A stretch of DNA of 64,000 bases, from contig CP078104.1 of assembly GCA_019203745.1 (NCBI GenBank), positions 248,001 through 312,000 of the forward strand, given 5' to 3'. Both the position numbers and the translations under genes were made by a program. The notes beneath the pieces are model-generated. The model was not told the DNA's origin. It worked only from the letters and a program-made list of their open reading frames with translations, and ran no database searches. Position 1 is the stretch's first letter. Each line of letters opens with the position of its first letter. Source of the DNA: Chryseobacterium sp. E1. Its GTDB lineage: Bacteria; Bacteroidota; Bacteroidia; Flavobacteriales; Weeksellaceae. Of this stretch, positions 39,094 to 51,001 are shown piece by piece.

Positions 39094-40107
39094 TTATTCC
39101 AGGCCTGAGAACTCGCCTTCCACATACCCTCCATTCACATACCTGGAAGTATCGTTGGTATGCCATGCATATACTCCTGCTACCATAACTCCCAGATCCT
39201 GAATATAATTATAAACCTCATTCTGCCAATCACCAAACGGAGGCAGATGGTTTTGCAAAGTCAAGAATTCTTTTAAATACTGATCATGAATTTCCAGCGC
39301 TTTCATATAAGCTTCCTGCAAAGATAATTGATCTTCGTGCTGTAAAACTTTTACCAGATTCATTGTATCACCCTCTCTATGAAGTTCTTTCGGTAATGAA
39401 ATAAGATCATTGTGTATACCAATCATCAGAGAACAAAGCGTATAAATACGTCTGATGTGAGGATGATCAAAAATTCCGTCAGGCAGCTGCCGATAGTCTT
39501 TCTGAAGAACCACATAATCACAATATGGCTGAACACCGCTTGTTGCTTCCCGGATCAGAAGATAAACAGGTAATGGTGGTATGCTATTGGTTCTGTAATA
39601 CACTTTTTCTTCAGAATACCCCATCAGCACATCCTGTATTGATCTCACAAATCTTCTGTAAATACGTTCAGGAATACCACATTGTATGGCATCCTTCCGC
39701 AACACCCAGAATAAATGAAAAATACCGTTTTCAGCTGGTTCAACAGGATCTTCACCGGATAGCAATACCATGATCCGTTGCATGATGCCATACATTTCTT
39801 CCCTTGTACATCGATCAAAATAATCATCCATCATAGCCCCATTTGCGGTATAATTAGCCAAAGGTCTCAATTCTGCTATGGATTTCAGGAAAGGACAACC
39901 TCTTGCAGCAATATCAGTCAGGTGATGCCGTTTATGTTTTTCGCGAGCCTCTTTAGTATGAAAGGCATATTCTTTATCTATCCAATGATAATATTCTTCT
40001 CTCTGCAGCAACATATCAGGATGGGAAAAATCCGGAAATGGATACTGAGGTTTCGGAAGCTGCTGTAATCCGGCATAAAATTCTTTGTCTGTTATTGATA
40101 AATTCAT
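39094..40107 (-). CDS. Class I terpene synthase
   Basis: Intact, 337 residues from ATG 40107. The metal-binding motif is DDYFD at 94-98. The NSE/DTE motif is NDLISLPKE at 233-241, and the RY pair is in NDTSRY near 320. REKHKRHHL and the Arg before the first motif complete the diphosphate sensor layout. Such cyclases turn geranyl, farnesyl or geranylgeranyl diphosphate into cyclic terpenes. No P450, prenyltransferase or methyltransferase gene is adjacent, so the product is probably an unmodified hydrocarbon or alcohol such as a sesquiterpene; that is inference. An earlier in-frame start at 40176 is unlikely. Confidence 0.93.
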   Translation of the reverse strand: MNLSITDKEFYAGLQQLPKPQYPFPDFSHPDMLLQREEYYHWIDKEYAFHTKEAREKHKRHHLTDIAARGCPFLKSIAELRPLANYTANGAMMDDYFDRCTREEMYGIMQRIMVLLSGEDPVEPAENGIFHLFWVLRKDAIQCGIPERIYRRFVRSIQDVLMGYSEEKVYYRTNSIPPLPVYLLIREATSGVQPYCDYVVLQKDYRQLPDGIFDHPHIRRIYTLCSLMIGIHNDLISLPKELHREGDTMNLVKVLQHEDQLSLQEAYMKALEIHDQYLKEFLTLQNHLPPFGDWQNEVYNYIQDLGVMVAGVYAWHTNDTSRYVNGGYVEGEFSGLE

Positions 40108-40281
40108 GGTTTTCGGCTTGTTTATTAATATATTAAAATTATAAAAAATAAAACCAAAATACCAAATAATAATCAACTATAACAAAATTTAATAATAAAT
40201 AAAATAACAATAATTAATTACGATTTAAATAAATAAAAATTTCATTGAAATATTTCTCAAATTCCATATGGAATTAAAATC

Positions 40282-40312
40282 GTATCGGCGGCCTCTTCGA
40301 GGCCGCCGATAC
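40282..40312 (-). terminator. Terminator of the beta-glucan locus
   Basis: A 14-bp perfect stem (40282-40295 with 40299-40312, core CGGCGGCCTC) with a TTC loop, followed on the minus strand by a T-rich stretch. It closes the operon after the last GH30 gene. Confidence 0.9.
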
Positions 40313-40336
40313 TGTCAAAAATATATTAATATGAAA

Positions 40337-41775
40337 TTACAGGATCACGGTCTGTATAGAATGCGCAGGAGCATTCAGCCTGGCAGCCATTCCTTCGATC
40401 CAGAGATTGGTTTCAATATCGTTGTCTGAATCATTCATGATCACTGTTACCAGCTGCCCGTTTTCATTCATAAATGCTGTCGAGGTCAGAGCAGCTCTGT
40501 TGGAGGAACTTCCGATTCTCTGGGCATTCGGCTTGATGTACTTTGAAACATGGCCGATATAATAATACTCATAGGTGTAGAATACTTCTCCTGTCTTGGT
40601 ATCAGCAATGATCGGAGCAAAGCAGAAGTTTCCTTTATGATTGGGGCCTCCTGTTTCATCCAGCAGGATATTCCAGTCTGTCCACAAGGCATTTCCTTTA
40701 TTGAAATCGTTCAGCATATTCTTGCTGTAAAGCTCACCCAGGCTTACATCATAGATTTTATCCATTGCAAACTGTTCTTTGCAGCCTTCTGTAAATGCCA
40801 GGAATTTATCCGGGAAAGCTCTGTGTGTTTCTGCTAAATTGTCAAAAAGCTGGGTTTTATTGTTCCAGGTTTCATACCAGTGGTACCCGATTCCGTGAGC
40901 ATATTTTGATGTTTCAGGATCAGCCAGTGTGGTAGTTGCCCTCTGATAAATAAGATCTCTGTTGTGATCCCAGATCATAACTTTCTTATCTTTATATCCG
41001 TTTTTCCAGAGAGTGGGTCCTAAATTGTTTTTCAGGAAATCGCCTTCTTCTTCAGCGGTATAGATACAGGATTCCCATGATTGCGTAGCCATAGGCTCAT
41101 TCTGAACCGTTAATCCCCAGACATTGATTCCTCTTTTTCGTATTCTCTGATGAATTTAATATAATAATCTGCCCAGGTCTGGTAATACTGGTTTTCCAGT
41201 CTTCCTCCTTTGTATAAGCTTTTATTGGATTTCATCCAGGCCGGTGGACTCCATGGAGAAAAATAAAAGGTAAAATTATTTCCGATTGCTTTCTGGGCTT
41301 CTTTGATCATCGGGATCTTATATTTCTCGTCATGAGCAACATTAAAAGTCTTCAGAGCCGTATCGTTATCTTCCACATAAGTATAGGAATCACTGGAGAA
41401 GTCACAGGAGTTCATATTGGTACGAACAACCGTATATCCCAATCCGTTTTTACCGAAATACGCATCCAGAATCTCTTTTTGCCTGTTCTTCGGCATTTTG
41501 TAAAAAGTCTCTGCTGAAGCGTCTGTAATGGCACCTCCTATTCCTATCAGTTTCTGATATTTAAAATTGGGTGCTATAAAAATACAGGCCTCAGTTTCTT
41601 TCGGTTGTCCGAATTGTTCAAACTTAACCGCCCCTTTGTCAACCATCCTTTCTTCCGCCTTAGCATTGGTCAGGATTACTTTAGCTGTTTTACCTTCATG
41701 CTTTTTCCAATAATTCTGGGCATTGACATTCACTACAATACCCACTACAAAACAACTTACAATTAGTTTTCTCAT
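40337..41775 (-). CDS. GH30 glycosidase, glucosylceramidase-like (GH30_1, frameshifted)
   Basis: About 479 residues after one correction near 41135. Signal peptide MRKLIVSCFVVGIVVNVNA. IGIGGAITDASAETFYKMP opens the barrel, shown here as IGIGGAITDASAE; RTNMNSCDFSSDSYTYVEDN follows the human glucocerebrosidase pattern closely. The acid/base Glu is in LTVQNEPMA and the nucleophile Glu in LAFTEGC. The C-terminal beta-sandwich begins near 390. The family cuts beta-1,6- or beta-1,3-linked glucosides or glucosylceramide. As the last gene of a beta-glucan locus it most likely acts on beta-1,6 links, by analogy. It is probably periplasmic. Confidence 0.92.
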
Positions 41776-41810
41776 GATTTTTTATTTTGGACGATTGCGT
41801 CCCCTATTCA

Positions 41811-42617
41811 TTATTTATTTTGATAGACCCTAACGTAGTCTATATAATACTTCTGTGGAAAAACAGAATCATCTATTCCTTCTTTTCCGCCCCAGAAACC
41901 ACCGACTGCCAGATTTAAAATGATAAAGTACGGCTGATCAAAAGGCCAGGATTCATAGCTCTTCTCTTTATTTTCATAAGTAAAAAACTTCTTATCATCA
42001 ATATAGACCTCTATTTTTTCAGGAGTCCAGTCTGCTTTATACACATGAAACTTTTCACTGGCATCTTTTACAAATATAGTATCGGTTTTCTGTGTTCCCT
42101 GGATGTGGTTATATTTTTGGTGTGAACCGAAGCATGAATATAGCCCTGGTTAAAACCAACATGTTCCATAATATCCAGTTCTCCGTCATCCGGCCACTTC
42201 TTCATGTTTTCACTCATCATCCATATGGCAGGCCAGGTTCCCCGACCTTTGGGAAGTTTAGCCCTTACCTCAACTGTTCCGTACTGAAAAGAGAACTTTC
42301 CTTTGGTTAGAAGTCTTGCTGAAGTATATTTATTCTTTTCCCAATTTTCTTTTTGGCTTCAATTACGAGATTTCCTTTTTCCATTCTGGCATTTTCAAGC
42401 CTGTTTTTGGTATAAAACTGAGCTTCTTCATTTCAAAACCGCTTCCTCCGGTATCATAATTCCATTTTAATGAATCCGGAAGTCCTTTGCCGTTAAACTC
42501 ATCATTCCAAATCAGTTTTCTGCCAGTATCCGGCTTATGTGAAGCACAATTGAGGGTCGAAAGAAAGAATATTCCTCTTACACAGATATTTATTATATTT
42601 CTGAATTTGATTTTCAT
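41811..42617 (-). CDS. GH16 beta-glucanase lipoprotein (laminarinase-like, frameshifted)
   Basis: About 268 residues. A signal peptide with lipobox (FFLSTLNC) puts it in the membrane, probably at the surface. LIWNDEFNGKGLPDSLKWNYDTGG opens the domain, shown here as LIWNDEFNGKG. RGTWPAIWMM follows, and the catalytic triad is in GELDIMEHVG (Glu, Asp, Glu). The end reads FIILNLAVGGFWGG and YYIDYVRVYQNK. These are the marks of GH16_3 endo-beta-1,3-glucanases. It would cut long glucan chains at the cell surface for SusCD. Breaks lie near 42445, 42345 and 42115. Confidence 0.92.
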
Positions 42618-42627
42618 GTATAGTAAG

Positions 42628-42687
42628 TTTTGGCTAAAGCCGTTCTTTTTATATTTTCATAAGTGGGCTAAAGCCTACTCCTATTGA
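42628..42687. repeat. Two-hairpin dispersed repeat, copy B
   Basis: TTTTGGCTAAAGCC, AT-rich spacer, then GTGGGCTAAAGCCTAC and TCCTATTGA. Same layout as copy A at 19251-19313 (60 versus 63 bases). It lies in the 82-base gap between GH3 and GH16. Confidence 0.78.
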
Positions 42688-42699
42688 ATTGAATTCAAT

Positions 42700-44918
42700 T
42701 TATTTTGTCCAGGTGATTCTTTTGGTCTGAATATGTTGAGAATCGGTTCCGACCATAATATCGAATTCTCCGCTTTCCCAGTCAAAATTCAAATCATAAT
42801 CAAAGAATTTCAGGTCTTCAGGTGTTAATCTAAAATCTACCTTTTTACTTTCTCCTTTTTTGATGAATATTTTCTGGAAACCTTTCAACTCTTTTACAGG
42901 TCTTACCACTTTTCCGAAAAGATCCCTGATATAAAGCTGAACCACTTCTTCCCCATCATATTTTCCGGTATTGGAAACGGTAACGCTGATGTTCAGAGTC
43001 TGATTTCCTGTAAGGTTTGTGGAATTCAAAACCATATCAGAATATTTAAAATCTGTATAGCTTAAGCCATATCCAAACGGATATTTCGGATCATTATTGA
43101 GGTCAATATAGGCTGAAACATAGTTTCTGTCCGTATTGTTTTTTGCCGGTCTTCCTGTGTTGTAATGATTGTAATAGATCGGGATCTGCCCTTCGGTTCT
43201 TGGGAAGCTCATCGGAAGTTTTCCTCCGGGATTTACCGTTCCGAAAAGAACATCTGCAATAGAATTTCCAGCCTCTGTTCCCAGCCACCACGTATACATA
43301 ATAGCAGGAATATTATCTGCAGCCCAATTGAAGATCAGAGGTCTTCCCGCATTGATCATCAAAACGATCGGCTTTCCTGTTTTTGCAATTTCTTTCAACA
43401 GGTCTTCCTGCACTCCGGAAAAACCGATATTGCTTCTGCTTTTCGCTTCACCGCTCATGGCGTGGCCTTCCCTAATGTCATAATGACAACATCCGCTTTT
43501 TTGCTGTTTCCACGGCTTCTGCAAACATGGTCTTATCCTGGTCATCTACGTTACAACCTTTTGCATAGAGTAAAGTGGAGTTTTTATCAAGCTGGCCTTT
43601 AATCCCGTCAAACTGTGAAACAATTCTTTGGTTATCATCCTTGAAGGCAATAGACCAGAACCCATGATTAGCCACAGTTTCTTTCCCGAAAGGTCCTATC
43701 AGAGCAATAGTTTTCATTGTTTTTGAAAGTGGAAGAATATTTTCCTGATTTTTCAGAAGAACAATACTTTTAGAACCAAATTCTCTTCCGAACTTTCTGT
43801 TTTCCTTATTATTGGTCTGCTCTTTTGCCTTTTCTCATTGCTGAATCTGTAAGGATCGTCAAAAAGTCCCATTTCGAACTTCTTGGTCAAAATTCTTCCT
43901 GCTGCATCATTTACCAATCTGGCATCAACTTTTCCTTCTTTCACCAGTTTTGGAAGTTCAGCCATATAAACACGGCTTTCCATATCCATATCGCTTCCGC
44001 CAAAAACAGCTTTTTCAGCAGCTTCAGCAGCATCTTTTGCATATCCGTGAGGGATCATTTCCCCAATGCTGCCCCAATCTGAAACAACAAAGCCTTTATA
44101 ATTCCATTTTCCTTTCAGCAGATCTCTCTGAATATATGAATTGGCCGTTGCCGGAATGCCATTAATATCATTAAAAGAGTTCATAAAAGTAGCCACGCCT
44201 GCTTCTGCAGCAGCTTTGAAAGGAGGAAGATAGGTTTCATTCAACTGCCTGAGGCTCATATCTACCGAGTTGTAATCTCTTCCGCCCACAGCCGCACCAT
44301 ACGCTGCAAAATGCTTTGCACACGCCATTACGGCATCAAGGCTTCCCAGACCCGCTCCCTGGAATCCTTTAATTCTGGCTAAACCTATTTTCGTTCCCAG
44401 ATAAGTATCTTCTCCGGAACCTTCCATCACTCTTCCCCATCTCGGATCCCGGGCAATATCTACCATAGGAGCAAAAGTCCAGTGAATCCCATAAGCAGAT
44501 GCTTCGGTAGCAGCAATTCTTTCCGATTTTTCTATTAATCCCAGATCCCAGCTTGCGGCCTGCCCCAGATTTACAGGAAAAGTAGTACGATAGCCATGAA
44601 TTACATCCTGACCGAACAGCAGAGGAATTTTCAGTCTGGACTGCATGGCCAGTTTCTGAAAAGCCCTGGTTTCTTCCGAACCGGCCACATTCAGCATAGA
44701 ACCCACCTTTCCTTTTTTGATCTCTTCCAAAACGGCTGCCGAATTGAAGTGCTGGGGCCTGTGGCATATTCAAATCCGCTGTACTGAACCATTTGCCCTA
44801 CTTTTTCTTCCAGGGTCATTTTAGAAAGCAGTTCTGCTACTTTCTGATCTACTGTTTTCTGTCCGCAGACATTCATTCCCAATGTTGAAAATGCCAATAA
44901 GAAGTACGCTCTTTTCAT
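42700..44918 (-). CDS. GH3 beta-glucosidase, BglX-like (frameshifted)
   Basis: About 740 residues when joined. Signal peptide MKRAYFLLAFSTLGMNVCG, then KMTLEEKVGQMVQYSG, the GH3 opening. IPLLFGQDVIHG and FAPMVDIARDPRWGR follow, with CAKHFAAYGA and the nucleophile Asp in GFVVSDWGS. The C-terminal domain has the acid/base region around GYDGEE-like VSNTGKYDGEEVVQLYIRD and a fibronectin-III end. It releases glucose from the non-reducing end of beta-gluco-oligosaccharides, most likely in the periplasm. Breaks lie near 44750, 43835 and 43500. The GH30 gene begins nine bases upstream in the operon. Confidence 0.93.
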
Positions 44919-44926
44919 AATGTCGA

Positions 44927-46349
44927 TTAAAAAATATAAGTAGCTGCCGAACGCCCGGGAATTGCTACTGCAGCCGTTTTCCCGGCAAATTTAATATTAA
45001 AATTCTCATCAGCCTGATGATCATTCTGAACAATTAAGATTATTTTCCCAGATTGAGTCATAAATGCAGCCGATGACAGATGATCTGTCTGTGTTGAAGC
45101 GATTCTTTGAGAACCTGCCGGAACAAATTTGGAAGCATGGGCAATGATGTAATAAGATACATTTCTGGTGAAATGCTCACTATCAGAAACCGTGATAGCT
45201 CCTTTACATTCCGTGCAGCCTCCGTCGGTATAGGGCCTGTATTGAGGATCATTGGCAAGGTTCCATTCCAGAGCAGTTTTGCTCCAGTTTCTCATGGATC
45301 CGATAATGACATTCTTCACATGCCAGTTCAGATCCTCACCAAAAGTTCCTTTCGAGCCTGTCCATTGCTCTGTAAAATAGAGATTCTTATCAGGAAAAGC
45401 ATTGTGAACAGTGCTTAGTGCTGAAATATCTCCTTCATACAGGTGGAAAGCAGAACCGTCAATATATGGATAGGCTTCAGGGTCTTTCAGAATATCAATA
45501 GCATATTCGGGTTTGTTGCAATTATGATCGTAGACCACAATTTTTGTTTTGATATGACTGGCTTTAAAAGCGGGACCTAAATGATTTTTATAAATTCACC
45601 TTGTTTTTCTGACGGCATATACAAGCTTGGATTATTTCCCGGATGTAACGGTTCGTTCTGAGGAGTGACGGCAGCAATGGTAATGCCTTCTTTTTCATGC
45701 CCTGAATGTATTTTACAAAGTAATTGGCATAGGTAGTATAGAATTCAGGTTTTAAACTTCCTCCTTTTGATTTTCCATTATCTTTCATCCAGACCGGTGG
45801 AGACCATGGTGCTGCAATGATTTTAATGTCCGGATTAATTTTTAAAATTTCTTTTAACATAGCAATCAGAGCTTTATCCTTTTCCAGACTAAACTTTGAA
45901 AGAGCAGGATCCGTCTGACCTTCAGGCAGATCATTATATGAGAATACTTCTCCATCTAGATCTGATGCTCCTATGCTTACTCTTAAATAACTGATGGAAA
46001 TGGAGTTCTTATCAGGTCCAAAAAGTTCTTGAAGCAAAGCTTTTCTCTTTGAAGGAGATAAACGATTGATTACCTCAACACTTCCGCCCGTCAATGTATA
46101 TCCGAAACCGTCAACATATTGAAATTTTTGAGTAGCATCAATTTCAATATTCTGAAAGTTGTTGGAAGCAGGTACAAATCTGACCGGATCCTGAAGCTGC
46201 AATTTTACGCTTTCATCTCCTTTGGTAAGCCAATACTGAACTTCATTTCCTTTGTTTTGAGCCACTGAGCTGCATGATAAAGGAAAAAGTACCACACCGC
46301 ATAGCAGTGCAGTACCTTTAAAGAAACTATATAAGTTGTGAAACTCCAT
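44927..46349 (-). CDS. GH30 glycosidase lipoprotein (beta-1,6-glucanase-like, frameshifted)
   Basis: About 474 residues. A lipobox (LFPLSCSS) follows a short signal peptide. QYVDGFGYTLTGGSVEVIN opens the barrel. The acid/base Glu is in AVTPQNEPLHPGN and the nucleophile Glu in LYFTEQWTGSKG, with the C-terminal sandwich near 410 (SSAAFMTQSGKIILIVQN). Sequence style is nearer to GH30_3 endo-beta-1,6-glucanases than to the other GH30 here. The start lies two bases after the susD stop, so it is tightly linked with SusCD and probably sits at the surface. Breaks lie near 45690, 45600 and 45570. Confidence 0.9.
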
Positions 46350-46351
46350 AT

Positions 46352-47900
46352 TTAATATCCCGGATTTTGATGCATAATTGTATTGGGCAGTTCATTAAAC
46401 GGAATTGGCAAAATTTCATTTTTACCGGCTTTAAATCCTTTGAATGCCAGTTTTGCAGGCGCATCTCCCCATCTTACGAGGTCAAACCAACGGTGTCCTT
46501 CACCAGCCAGCTCTCTTCTTCTTTCATCTTTAATGGCCTGAAGGGAAACAGGAACTGATGGCAAGCCTACCCTGGCCCGTACTGCATCCAAAAGAGCCTG
46601 TGCTCTTCCTCCTGCACCTCCTAATGCCTCAGCTTCCATCAGATAGGTATCTGCCAGTCTTATGGCAACATAATTCTGTCTGAAATTCAGCTCTGTAGCT
46701 CCGGGAAGCGAACTTCTAAGGTCATTGGTGGGTAAATATTTTTTCAGGAAATATCCGGTATCTGCAAATGCCGGGCTGTACGTGATTTTCCCTTCACTTA
46801 CGAGTTTTTTTGCATTAAAAACCGTTACATCCAATCTGGGATCGGCTCCCATGAAAGTGACAAAGTTCTCGGTTACCGTATTGAATGCCCAGGCTGAATA
46901 GATATCCGGAGCATCATTACCCGGAATATTTGTCCGGGAATAAGAACGGGGACCTACCATTGCATTGATAGAGTTTCCCTCATCTTTTCCCTGTCCCCAG
47001 AATCCCCAGTCAGAATTTCCTTTATTGGTATGCATGACTTCCAGGATAGATTCTGTGGAAAATTTATAGGGATCTGAAATTTCCGGTCCTACCTTAAATA
47101 AGTCGGCATAGCTGGCAACAAGTTTGTACCCGAACTGGCTGGTTCCACCGGGTGTACCGTTCACTTCAGCCAACTGAGCTGCTGCTTCGGGCATCTTTTT
47201 ATCGTAAAGATAGATTTTCCCCAATATCGCTTTGGCTGTTCCTGGGTAATTCTTCCCCTGTCATTACCGCTTGCCGTCATCATCAGATCCGGTATTGCAG
47301 CAACAATATCATTTTCTATCTGGGTGTAGATCTCACTTGGTTTTGCCTGTGGTATATTCCAGTAGTCGTCATCATATTTTATTGTTTTCAGGATCAGCGG
47401 AATATTCCCAAACATTCTTACAAGTTCAAAATAGTACAGCGAACGCAGCACTTTTGCTTCAGCAATGTATCTTTTTTAATATTTTCATTCATAGAAGCAC
47501 CCGGAACTCTTTCAATCACAAGAGTAGCACGGGCAATCCCCTGATAGTAATCTCTCCAATAGCTGGCTGGCATTGTATTGGGATTGATCGCATAATTATT
47601 GATTCCCTGAATACCTGCTCCGTCATTGGAATTTCCGCCTCCTGAATAAAAATCATCAGATCCTGCATTAAAGAAAGTCACCGTATTCTCGAAACCTCCC
47701 GAATATTTCCTTAAAACATCATAGACGGAAACCAATGCACTAAATGATTGCGTTTCATTCTGAAAATACTCTTCCGTTTTAAAAGCTCCTGAATTTTCTA
47801 CTTCATCCAGATAGGAACCACTACAGGCAATGTTGCCTAAACTTAACCCTGCCAGCAATGTTACAGCAAGTCCTTTATATATAAATCTCTTATTTTTCAT
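46352..47900 (-). CDS. susD: SusD/RagB-type glycan-binding lipoprotein (frameshifted)
   Basis: About 516 residues after corrections near 47465 and 47235. Lipobox in LGNIACSGS, then SYLDEVENSGAFKTEEYFQNE, shown here as SYLDEVENSGAF, typical of SusD N-termini. The middle holds TPR-like helices (AKAILGKIYLY, LYYFELVRMFGNIPLI). The C-terminal RagB part has RLADTYLMEAEALGGAG, ERRRELAGEGHRWFDLVRWG and the final PIPFNELPNTIMHQNPGY. The protein captures oligosaccharides at the cell surface and covers the SusC channel like a lid. It begins 12 bases after the susC stop. Confidence 0.96.
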
Positions 47901-47912
47901 GTTATTTACGTA

Positions 47913-50825
47913 TTAAAATTGAATATTGGCTCCAAGCATGAAAGTTCTGGCCTGTGGATAGTAAGCTCTGTCAACTCCAATGATGTCCTGCTCAGAATTG
48001 TTTCTTCCTGCAATTTCCGGGTCATACCCTGTATATTTTGTGAATGTCAGAAGGTTTTCTCCGGTGATGTAGAGTCGTACTTTATTCATTCCAAAGCGGC
48101 TGGTAACGTCCTTAGGAAGTGTATATCCCAACTGAACGATTTTCAGGCGCACATAATCTCCTTTCTGAAGATAATAGTTTGACATCCATGAATAATTATG
48201 GTTGGGGTCATTTCGGGTCACTCTCGGATTATCGTTGGTAGACCCTCTCCTGTCCAGCGATCAAGGATTCTTGTCTGATAATTGGCATCGGGAAGGTCTA
48301 ATCTTCTCAGCCCCTGGAATATTTTGTTACCTGCCTGCCCCTGCGCAAACATCATAAAGTCAAAATCTTTGTACGTTAAATTAACCGTAAGTCCGAAAGT
48401 ATATTTTGGAATAGAACTTCCCAAGTTCACTTTATCATTCTCATCAATTTTACCGTCTCCGTTGTTGTCCTGCCAGATGAAATCACCTGGTCTTGCATCC
48501 GGTAATAATTTTTCTCCATTAGAATTTACATAGCTATCAACCTGTGCCTGGTTCTGGAAAACACCGCTATAGGTCTGGCCATAGAATGATCCGTAAGGCT
48601 GCCCTACCTGTACTCTGGATACAGGCCCCATCGTCTGGAAGGAAGCAAGATTGAAATAATCGATATCATCCTCTAAGCGCAGTACTTTATTTTTGATCGT
48701 AGCAAAGTTGGCATTCACCGATAAGGTGAAATCTTCCCAGTTCTTTTTGTATCCCAGCTCAAGTTCCAGTCCTGAATTCTGCATATCTCCTACGTTTGAC
48801 CATGGTAAATTAGGAACTCCCACATACCCCGGAATATTGATTTGTCTCAGGATATCGGTTGTTTTCTTCTTATACCAGTCTGCGGTAAACGTGAAATTGT
48901 TGAACAATTTAAAATCTGCAGCAATATTCAGCTGGCTGGTCTGTTCCCATTTCAGGTGTGGATTGGCAAGCGTACTTGGTGCATATCCGATGATGATATT
49001 ATTTCCTGAATTGGTGTAATTACTTCCTGAAACCATAAAATTGGCAAATCTGAAGTTTTCCATTTCATCATTTCCCAGCACTCCGTAACCTCCTCTCAGT
49101 TTCATGCTGTTGAGCACTTTATTTTCCGGCCAGAAATTCTCTTTATGCACATTCCATCCTAAAGACATAGACGGGAAGGTTCCCAATGCTGATTGGTTGC
49201 AAATTTTGAAGAACCATCCCTACGGATTGTTCCTGTAAATAAATACTTATCTGCATAATCGTAAATAATCCTTCCAAAGTAAGAGGCTTTACGGGTCTGG
49301 ATGCCGTCCCATCCTTTTGCAGTAATATTATCCTGAGAAATATCAAAATTAAAGGAAGCATCCTGCCAGTTTTCTATAGGCAGATTACTATACGTTAAGC
49401 TTGTTCCTCCTGATACATTATAACGGTATACGCCCTGACCTACCAGAATATTAAAATTGTGATCGCCGATTTTGTTCTGATAGGTTAAAGTGTTCTCCAT
49501 ACTCCACTCAAATTTATTTTCATCCACCTTGTTCAGGCTGTTGAAATTCGTATTGCTGTAGTTGGGACTTAAATAATATTTCGGAGTAAAGGTGCGGCTT
49601 CCCCAATATGATTTCTTCCCATTCAGGCTGGTTTTGAAAGTGAAATGATTAAGAAACTTAAGTTCGGCAAATATATTTCCTACGAAATCATCTGACCAGC
49701 TGTAATTCCCTTGCTGGATAGAACGGAAAGCCCGTGGATTCGTCATTTCATTATTTACGTACCTTGAAATTCCATAAGGGTTGCCATTGGGATCACGGAT
49801 GATATAGGGATTTGTATAGCCGCTCGGGTCTACCTGTGACCAGTTGGTTATTACTTCTGGTGTAATAGGATCCAGATTGACAGCAGAGGCCAGTGGTCCC
49901 CGAATTCTTCATTGGCACTTACTCCCTGGGATTTTGTATGGGTATAAGCAAAAGTCTGCCCTAAAGTCAGGTAATCCGTTACCTTATGGCTGGAGTTGAA
50001 TCTGCCGTTTATTCTTTTATAATAAGAAATATCACTCATTACAATCCCCGACTGATCAAAATATCCGAACGAGGTATAATAACTTGACTTATCATTTCCT
50101 CCGGTGATACTTACCTCATGAGAAGTTTTTTCACCCGTTCCGAAAATAGTATCCTGCCAGTTGGTTCCTTTTCCGAAGGAATCGGGATTGGCAAATCTTG
50201 GTGCGCCTCCGTCATTCACAAAACCTTCATTAATAATTCTGGCATATTGGCTGGCATCTAGAAGATCCAGTTTTTAGCAGCATTGGAAAAACCATAGAAT
50301 CCGTTATAGGAAAGGGTGAGTTTTCCTTTTTACCTTTTTTGTCGTTACCAGGATCACCCCTTTGGCTGCGGAAACTCCATAGATTGCAGAGGAAGCCCCG
50401 TCTTTCAGTACCTCAATACTTTCTATATCAGACTGATTCAGCCATCCGATGTTATCCACTACGATACCGTCTACCACCCATAGAGGGCTGTTACTTCCCG
50501 CTCCGAAGCTGGTAATTCCCCGTACCCGTACTGTAGCAGCTGCACCAGGCTGTCCGGAATTGGTAACTACAGAAACCCCTGCAGCCCTTCCCTGTAATAC
50601 CTGTTCCGGTTTACCTGCCGGAATGTTTTCTATATCACTGGCTTTAATGCTGGCAATAGCTCCGGTTACATTACTCTTTTTCTGGGTACCATAACCGATT
50701 ACTACGATTTCGTCTATTTTATTTTCCTTGGAAAGCGTGTCCTTCTTCTGGGTCTGGGCACTGAAGCTGGCCGTAAAATAGAGGACGGCAACCGCTCCTA
50801 AGCTTCTTGATATTCTTACATTCAT
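47913..50825 (-). CDS. susC: SusC-type TonB-dependent receptor (frameshifted)
   Basis: About 970 residues after corrections near 50330, 50272, 49890, 49183 and 48232. Signal peptide, then directly the TonB box region (IDEIVVIGYGTQKK) and plug: NIPAGKPEQVLQGRAAGVSV, PLWVVDGIVVDN, SIEVLKDGASSAIYG. The usual N-terminal carboxypeptidase-regulatory domain is missing, giving a compact receptor. The barrel runs to a final Phe (MLGANIQF). It imports oligosaccharides across the outer membrane with TonB energy. First gene of the leftward operon; a palindrome overlaps its likely promoter. Confidence 0.96.
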
Positions 50826-50843
50826 ATACAGTTATTGTTTAAT

Positions 50844-50856
50844 TCTCAAATTGAGA
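50844..50856 (-). promoter_or_regulatory. Palindrome over the likely susC promoter
   Basis: TCTCAAATTGAGA is a 13-base palindrome (6-bp arms around one base). Its minus-strand reading contains TCAATTTG (50854-50847), seven of eight matches to TAnnTTTG, 21 bases before ATG 50825. A repressor site covering the promoter is plausible. Confidence 0.45.
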
Positions 50857-51001
50857 CAATAAAAATATATTTTTTTCAATTAATTAACATTTCATTCACA
50901 AATATTTTAAATTTTCTTTTATTTCTGAGGGTTAAAAGCTATATCTTCGCATCAATAATTCATAAAAACCTATAAATATTCAATCAAGTTAATCCCCAAA
51001 A

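Noticed and set aside
40276..40315. GC-rich hairpin after the last GH30 gene as a mobile-element end
   Set aside because: Its place behind the operon stop and the T-rich tract fit a terminator, and no second copy was seen.
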